Shown here in pieces: positions 8,139 through 12,209 of a stretch of DNA of 12,209 nt. Source of the DNA: Hymenopellis radicata (taxonomy: Eukaryota; Basidiomycota; Agaricomycetes; Agaricales; Physalacriaceae); assembly GCA_015501595.1 (NCBI GenBank), contig JADNRX010001244.1, forward strand, positions 1 to 12,209. The letters run 5' to 3'. The notes beneath the pieces were generated by a model that was not told the origin of the DNA, made no database searches, and saw only the letters and a list, made by a program, of their open reading frames with translations. A program made the position numbers and the translations under genes. The number at the start of each line of letters is the position of its first letter. Position 1 is the first letter of the stretch.

Positions 8139-8900
8139 TATGGAAGCTGACCTATGAAAAAGCGAAAAGCGCCTCACCTCGGAGTCTGGACGGACGATGG
8201 CGGCCTATATGGCGGCGGCAACCCGGTGGGCCAACCGTCCTTGCTGGACGGTATGCGAGTTTGACGTGGTAAGAGAGAGAGAGCAGATAAGTCCCAAGTC
8301 GCGTTCTTTGGTGCCGATGTTTGGCGTTATTTTGCTGTACCGTCCATAACCCCGTTATCACCGTTTTACCGCTAAGGACCTGACACCGGTGTCACCGCGT
8401 TGGCGCTGTTCCACGTGGCAGCCTCTTTGTCTACTCTTGACGGTCATTCGAATTCGGCGGACGTCGACACACTAGGATGCTCGCGGCTCTCTAGAGACGA
8501 CTTGGCGACCATACCAGAGGTGCGTCCGTTCAACAAACTAATGCTTTGCCATTTATTGATTGTTTTTTATAGCTGCACACATTAAGACGCGTATCGGTTC
8601 TGATGCTTTTCGACTTGGAGGACTCACCTGGCTCTGCGCCGGCGAACAACTCGACTGGCTCTGTGCCGGCGAACGACTCAAATGGGCCCAGTTTGGCGGT
8701 TGAGCCATGCATAGCATGAAACCCGGTATGTATTTTTATTACGAGCGACACCCGCTGGGACAAGGCGCCGACTTAGAGGCAGGCCAACCTTGAGCAGGTA
8801 TCTGTCGGCGCCTTGTCATTGCGGGTGGTGCATGTCGTGCCGTCATACGTCAATCTCATGGCCATTCGCAGTTTCGTTCTGATTGGTACCATGGGCATTA
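8139..8900. other. Non-coding interval with small repeats, no convincing gene
   Basis: About 760 bp. It holds a short GA run (near 8272-8283), a perfect 14-bp palindrome TGACACCGGTGTCA (8381-8394), two tandem 27-bp units (8628-8654 and 8655-8681, starting CTGGCTCTG) and the hairpin listed separately. A possible plus-strand two-exon relic (about 8400-8720, intron GTGCGT...TTATAG) has no start codon and no recognisable domain. Confidence 0.5.
8759..8817. repeat. 14-bp inverted repeat (hairpin)
   Basis: GACAAGGCGCCGAC (8759-8772) and GTCGGCGCCTTGTC (8804-8817) are perfect complements with a 31-nt spacer. It could be the ends of a tiny foldback element or a structured transcript. No target duplication is evident. 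Confidence 0.5.
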
Positions 8901-9281
8901 CTGTAGTATTTCGACCGTAGGTTCACAGGGTGTGACCTGTGACCTCGTGAACTTGTTTGGTGGGATGTTCACAGTGGATACACCACTGTGACCCACTAAA
9001 AATAAGTTCAATAAATTTTTCAATGACAGGGTTATTTCATAGGTTTTAGGCTGAATCTTAGTATAATTAGAGAAAAATGTGCTATTCTAAATATAAAATA
9101 CACCAAAAAGGAGAAAAATCTTATAAAAACTGCCGCCACGCTCAATTTGAGAGCAAAAGTCTGATTTGTGACCAATTTGGGGCAGGTTCAGAGCCAAAAA
9201 AAACTAGTGACCTGCTTATATAACAGGTTCATTTTTCGAGCTCGTGACCCGTGACGTGAACCTATGGTCGAAATAGGACAG
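8901..9281. mobile_element. MITE D: 381-bp TA-inserted element related to MITE A
   Basis: Inverted ends of about 26 bp begin CTGTAGTATTTCGACC at the left and CTGTCCTATTTCGACC (complement strand) at the right, three mismatches in all. TA flanks are at 8899-8900 and 9282-9283. Subterminal GTGACCTGTGACC (8932-8944) and GTGACCCGTGAC (9244-9255) are in the same orientation. A dyad TCACAGTGG-ATACA-CCACTGTGA lies at 8969-8991. The centre is AT-rich and non-coding. Confidence 0.85.
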
Positions 9282-9322
9282 TAACAGGTATTGAATCCTT
9301 ATTCCACTTTTGACGGGGGACT

Positions 9323-10744
9323 AATCTCTAAGACAGGAAGTCCAGGATAAGGACGATGTCTCCTCTACAACTCTTTGGGATCTCTCGATTGAGGAGGGGG
9401 TCATGGCGAATACCTTAAACTTTCGGGCTTACTGTATCGGTGTCGACTTCAGGTATGTTTCCGCCTGGCATGTTAGCTGGTCAGCGTGTATGTTTGGTCT
9501 CTCGCTACGTCTACCTTAATTATCAAGCTGACCGTTTGACAACACAGTAAACCTCTATTTCAAGGCTCTAGGCGGTAACCACGTGTGGCTGTTCTTCCTG
9601 TTCTACATCGGCGGCCTAGTGTTGACGCAATTGTTGAGCACGGTACAGACGTGGTGGCTGGGCTACTGGGCCTCCCAGTACGAAGGCGCCGACGAGGCTT
9701 ATGTTCCTGTGGCCTAGTGAGTTCGCTTCGTCTCTCTTCTATGCGTACAGAAAGTAAAAACGGTTGTCAAAGCTGTATTGCCGTATACAGCGCATTGGCG
9801 CTGGTAGCTGTCATGGTGGACCATCTTGATATACTTTGGAGGTGCCATTCGCGCGTCGAGGACCATTCATCTAAGGCTTGTGGGTTCGATCCTTGGGACT
9901 ACTTTGAGGTCGGTGGTCCTGCTTACTCCCGATTGACGCATGATGATTGACGTGTCGTTCAGATGGTTGGACACGACTCCGGTGACGTCGCGTGTCATCG
10001 CCCGATGCACACAGGACATTCGAGCTGGTGGGTCTGACAGGTGTTTAGACAGTCATCTTGAGCTTACCATCATTGCGGGCTACAGTGGATGGCCCGGTCG
10101 CCATGTGGTTCCTCTTCGTTGTCGACCTCACTGTAATGCTCCTGGTCAAGTTCCTTGCCATCGTTACAGTCACCCCGCTCTTCGTGGTCCCCGCCGTTTT
10201 CGTATTCGTTGCAGGAGGGATATGTGGTCAGATATATATCAAGGCGCAGCTGTCTGTGAAGCGCGAGATGTCGAATGCCCAGGCGCCAGTTCTTTCAAAG
10301 TGAGTTTTAGGTTTTGCCTGTTGTTGTAAATAATTCCTGACGGCAATCGTTTAGTTTCGGGGCGGCGATTACTGGACTGAGTATGTCTGCTGTTCTGGTG
10401 CTTTCCTCATTGAAGCTCATGTAGAATTTCCTTAGCTTCGATTCGTGCATATGGTGTCCAAGCCGCATTTATCGAAGAATCTCTCAAGCGTATCAATACG
10501 TTCTCGCGCGCCTCCAGGACGTACTATAATCTCAATCGTTGGATCTGTAGGCGCATTGATGCATTCGGGAGTCTCTTCGCTGCTGCACTCGCCACCTATC
10601 TTGTTTACTTCCAAGATCAAGCAGCTGTGACGACTGGTTTCTCGCTGAACATGGCTAGTGCGTACATCACTTAAAATCGTGGCTGAGGAGAACGTTGACA
10701 CTGTCTGTAGTTGGCTTCAGCGGATTGATCCTGTGGTGGGTTCG
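9323..10744 (+). pseudogene. ABCC/Ybt1-like ABC transporter, transmembrane domain 2 fragment with introns retained
   Basis: Pieces match the second membrane domain of a full-length ABCC-type exporter: VNLYFKALGG and WWLGYWASQYEG (exon 9548-9716); AVYSALALVAV then, one frame over, GGAIRASRTIH and LGTTLR (9773-9908); WLDTTP and VIARCTQDIRA (9963-10027); VDGPVA to KREMSNAQAPVLS (10086-10299); FGAAITGL (10355-10380); SIRAYGVQ, NLNRWICRRIDAFGSLFAA and TGFSLNMA (10436-10657); GFSGLILWWVR (10711-10744). Introns between them (9717-9772, 9909-9962, 10028-10085, 10300-10354, 10381-10435, 10658-10710) are 53-58 nt, GT-AG. A one-base frame change lies near 9815-9835. The 5' junction (about 9452-9547) is unclear. 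No Walker A, signature or Walker B follows, so the ATPase domain is missing, as is the first half. A nonfunctional relic is most likely. Confidence 0.8.
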
Positions 10745-10790
10745 TAATCGTTTATTTTCCTTTGATGTGTGTTCTGAGAAAACATTGCAG

Positions 10791-10950
10791 AGCCTGTTGT
10801 CCTCGTTGGTTCTCTCGAAGGCTCGTTCATGGCTTCCTTCCTCCTTGGTTGGGGTGTCACCGTCAGTGCTGGCCTCACTTCCTACCCTCTGGACACCATC
10901 CATCTTCGCATGATGATGACCTCTGGCTCCGGTGTCAACTACAAGTCCAT
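10791..10950 (+). pseudogene. Mitochondrial ADP/ATP carrier fragment (third repeat)
   Basis: The frame reads [21 protein letters not shown], then [28 protein letters not shown]. This is the start of the third repeat of an ADP/ATP translocase, including the P-x-D motif. The family signature RRRMMM is changed to HLRMMM, losing two arginines important in the carrier. It starts after a TTGCAG acceptor-like site, in keeping with a former intron-exon border, and stops abruptly after NYKS. It sits 46 bp after the ABC fragment on the same strand. About 53 of some 300 residues are present, so it is a relic. Confidence 0.75.
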
Positions 10951-10973
10951 CACGTCAAGACAACCAAACGATT

Positions 10974-11192
10974 ATGAAACAATGTGTGGGCCAGGTGGCC
11001 AATTCGAAGGGTTATGAGCATCTAGGCGCGGTCATTGGGGAATCGACTGGCGAAGAGGTGTTTCAAGAGATTATGAAAGCGATAGAGGCGAGACCGAACC
11101 GGTGGCGCGTGCAAGTAGAGGATTCGGAGGGTGAGACGGTTACACCTCCACCTAGAACCCCGAGCTGCCGAGGTTGCACCCATGATATCTGA
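10974..11192 (+). CDS. Unassigned 72-aa ORF, possibly another captured gene fragment
   Basis: From the ATG at 10974 the frame encodes a hydrophilic peptide with [19 protein letters not shown] and a proline-rich end ([12 protein letters not shown]). The frame is also open upstream into the carrier fragment region, from 10932. I do not recognise it. Composition looks protein-like, but it may be the C-terminal exon of a larger gene now joined to the mosaic, or a chance ORF. Confidence 0.3.
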   Translation: MKQCVGQVANSKGYEHLGAVIGESTGEEVFQEIMKAIEARPNRWRVQVEDSEGETVTPPPRTPSCRGCTHDI

Positions 11193-11516
11193 CTTTTAGC
11201 ATCTGATGCCTGCTATGATTACTGCGCTGACGCCTACACCGTCGATGATCTTTTCATAGACATTTTCTTGTTGTTACATGGTACATTAATACTATACTAC
11301 AGAACATAGCGCATGTTTAAATACTTTTATCGACTCTGTAATAAGCACCGATTTTTGATTCTTCACTTCGTCACGGTGACCTTAGCAATGTGAAACCAAC
11401 AGCGTGCAATATGTCTGCTCAAGATATCATTGATGTAATTCCGTGAGCGACTATCTTTAAGCCGAGTGCCTGGGGAAATGCTGGGCAGTCGGTCCAGGCA
11501 GGGAAGGTGACAAGGG
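11193..11516. other. Non-coding interval
   Basis: AT-rich DNA of about 320 bp between the fragment mosaic and the zinc-finger gene. I see no element ends, RNA gene or coding frame that I can support. It presumably contains the promoter of the downstream gene. Confidence 0.4.
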
Positions 11517-11624
11517 ATGGGGCATCGACGTCGGGGATCTCGGACGGAGGCAAGAAGTAGCTCAGAAGTAGATCGGAGCACAGCCACAATCCCCAGCGTC
11601 CTCCCATCATCATCCTCCGTGCAT

Positions 11625-12209
11625 ATGCCATCCTCGAAAGGCTTCGCATGCATCTACTGCGGCGCAAAACTCAAATCCAGTTCACCCATTACCGTCAACG
11701 CCCACAATCGGGTCTGCGAGGCCTATAAACAGCAAACGGCGGCGCCACGCGCCAGTTCAACTCAAAAACACGATCTCTTTGCTTCTTTAAAGGTCCCAGG
11801 TTCTTTGAAGGCTGCAGGTCCATCCAAAGCCATTCGGGGAGGCTTGCGTGGTGGCCTGAGAGCTCTGAAGGGCATTGTCAAAAAGGACAAGAGCACAGAT
11901 GTATGTCAATTTGGTCTACTACTTTGTTATCCTGTTTCTAATCTACACAGGATGTCTCGATGCGTACTGCGCCCTCGACGAGCGCGGCTTCACAAATGGA
12001 TGTGGATACGGGCGTGGTTGATGAACAGCAACAGATGTACATCGACGACGACGAGCTGGAATATGTTGATAACGCGACAGCTCGTGCAGACGCGTCAATA
12101 CCTCAGACTCCTCCCCGTCGCACCCCTACACCCCCTCCTCGAACACCCACGCCTCCCATACCCAAGAGACGGGTCCATATTCGCACACCTACACCTCCTC
12201 CCTTGCAAC
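11625..12209 (+). CDS. N-terminus of a zinc-finger-like protein, possibly transposon-encoded; runs off the window
   Basis: From ATG 11625 exon 1 (11625-11900) encodes MPSSKGFACIYCGAKLK then VNAHNRVCEAY, giving C-x2-C followed by H-x3-C, a single C2HC-type zinc-finger-like motif at about residues 9-34. A Gly/Leu/Lys-rich segment (KAIRGGLRGGLRALKG) follows. Intron 11901-11950 (50 nt, GTATGT...CTAAT...ACACAG) is in phase 0. Exon 2 (11951 to the edge) encodes MDVDTG, the acidic YIDDDELEYVD, and TPPRRTPTPPPRTPTPP repeats. A short zinc finger followed by an acidic then Thr/Pro-rich linker resembles N-termini of agaricomycete Plavaka/KDZ-type transposon proteins, but the diagnostic domains lie beyond the window. 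An in-frame upstream ATG at 11517 is an alternative start (36 codons longer); I prefer 11625. Confidence 0.5.
   Translation, partial: MPSSKGFACIYCGAKLKSSSPITVNAHNRVCEAYKQQTAAPRASSTQKHDLFASLKVPGSLKAAGPSKAIRGGLRGGLRALKGIVKKDKSTDVCQFGLLLCYPVSNLHRMSRCVLRPRRARLHKWMWIRAWLMNSNRCTSTTTSWNMLITRQLVQTRQYLRLLPVAPLHPLLEHPRLPYPRDGSIFAHLHLLPCN

Noticed and set aside
8400..8720. Possible two-exon plus-strand gene with intron GTGCGT...TTATAG and a 9-residue repeat (TGSxPANxS)
   Set aside because: No ATG, no recognisable domain, and stops just upstream; kept only as a possible relic.
11193..11290. Helitron 3' end (hairpin plus CTRR) for the gene-fragment mosaic
   Set aside because: I could not find a convincing hairpin followed by CTRR at an A/T junction, so no element type is assigned.
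11363..11653. 96-codon minus-strand ORF
   Set aside because: It overlaps the start of the better-supported plus-strand zinc-finger gene and has no recognisable motif.

Overview
The window looks like accessory, transposon-rich DNA from a mushroom-type basidiomycete (Agaricomycetes). The evidence is spliced genes with many GT-AG introns of about 43-59 nt, a gene of the DUF6698 family (as I recall it, an expanded agaricomycete family), an ABCC/Ybt1-like transporter relic, an ADP/ATP-carrier fragment, an F-box/LRR relic, and several short non-autonomous DNA transposons. No rRNA, tRNA, CRISPR or bacterial-type operon is visible. All assignments come from reading the sequence; no database search was possible.

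Left part (1-3321): an intact-looking minus-strand gene of unknown function (about 602 aa, acidic run, basic C-terminal patch) covers 230-2147. After about 740 bp of non-coding DNA there is a 5'-truncated minus-strand C-terminus of an F-box/LRR-type protein (2953-3321).

Centre (3366-8140): MITE A (3368-3609) is followed by an 11-bp satellite (about 3736-4391), split by MITE B (4128-4360). Next is a nine-exon minus-strand DUF6698-family gene (7980 to 4570). It is interrupted by a 667-bp hAT-type element with a perfect 8-bp target duplication (5885-6551) and by MITE C (6929-7160, TA duplication). Both insertions, counted with their target duplications, are multiples of three (675 and 234 bp). 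Taking both out leaves a continuous 704-codon reading frame with conserved-looking splice sites, so the insertions are probably young. The hAT copy could also be spliced out in frame as a 657-nt intron.

Right part (8139-12209): mostly non-coding DNA with small dyads, then MITE D (8901-9281). A plus-strand mosaic follows: a transmembrane-domain-2 fragment of an ABCC-type transporter with its introns preserved but one frameshift and no ATPase domain (about 9323-10744), an ADP/ATP-carrier fragment (10791-10950), and an unassigned 72-codon ORF. At the right edge begins a plus-strand gene with an N-terminal zinc-finger-like motif, possibly the N-terminus of a transposon-encoded protein; it runs off the window.

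Most unusual features: (i) the gene carrying two frame-preserving transposon insertions, one of which may act as an intron; (ii) four TA-inserted MITEs of three sequence families that share CTGT...ACAG ends and a same-orientation subterminal GTGA... repeat at nearly fixed distance from each end; (iii) the fused gene-fragment mosaic.
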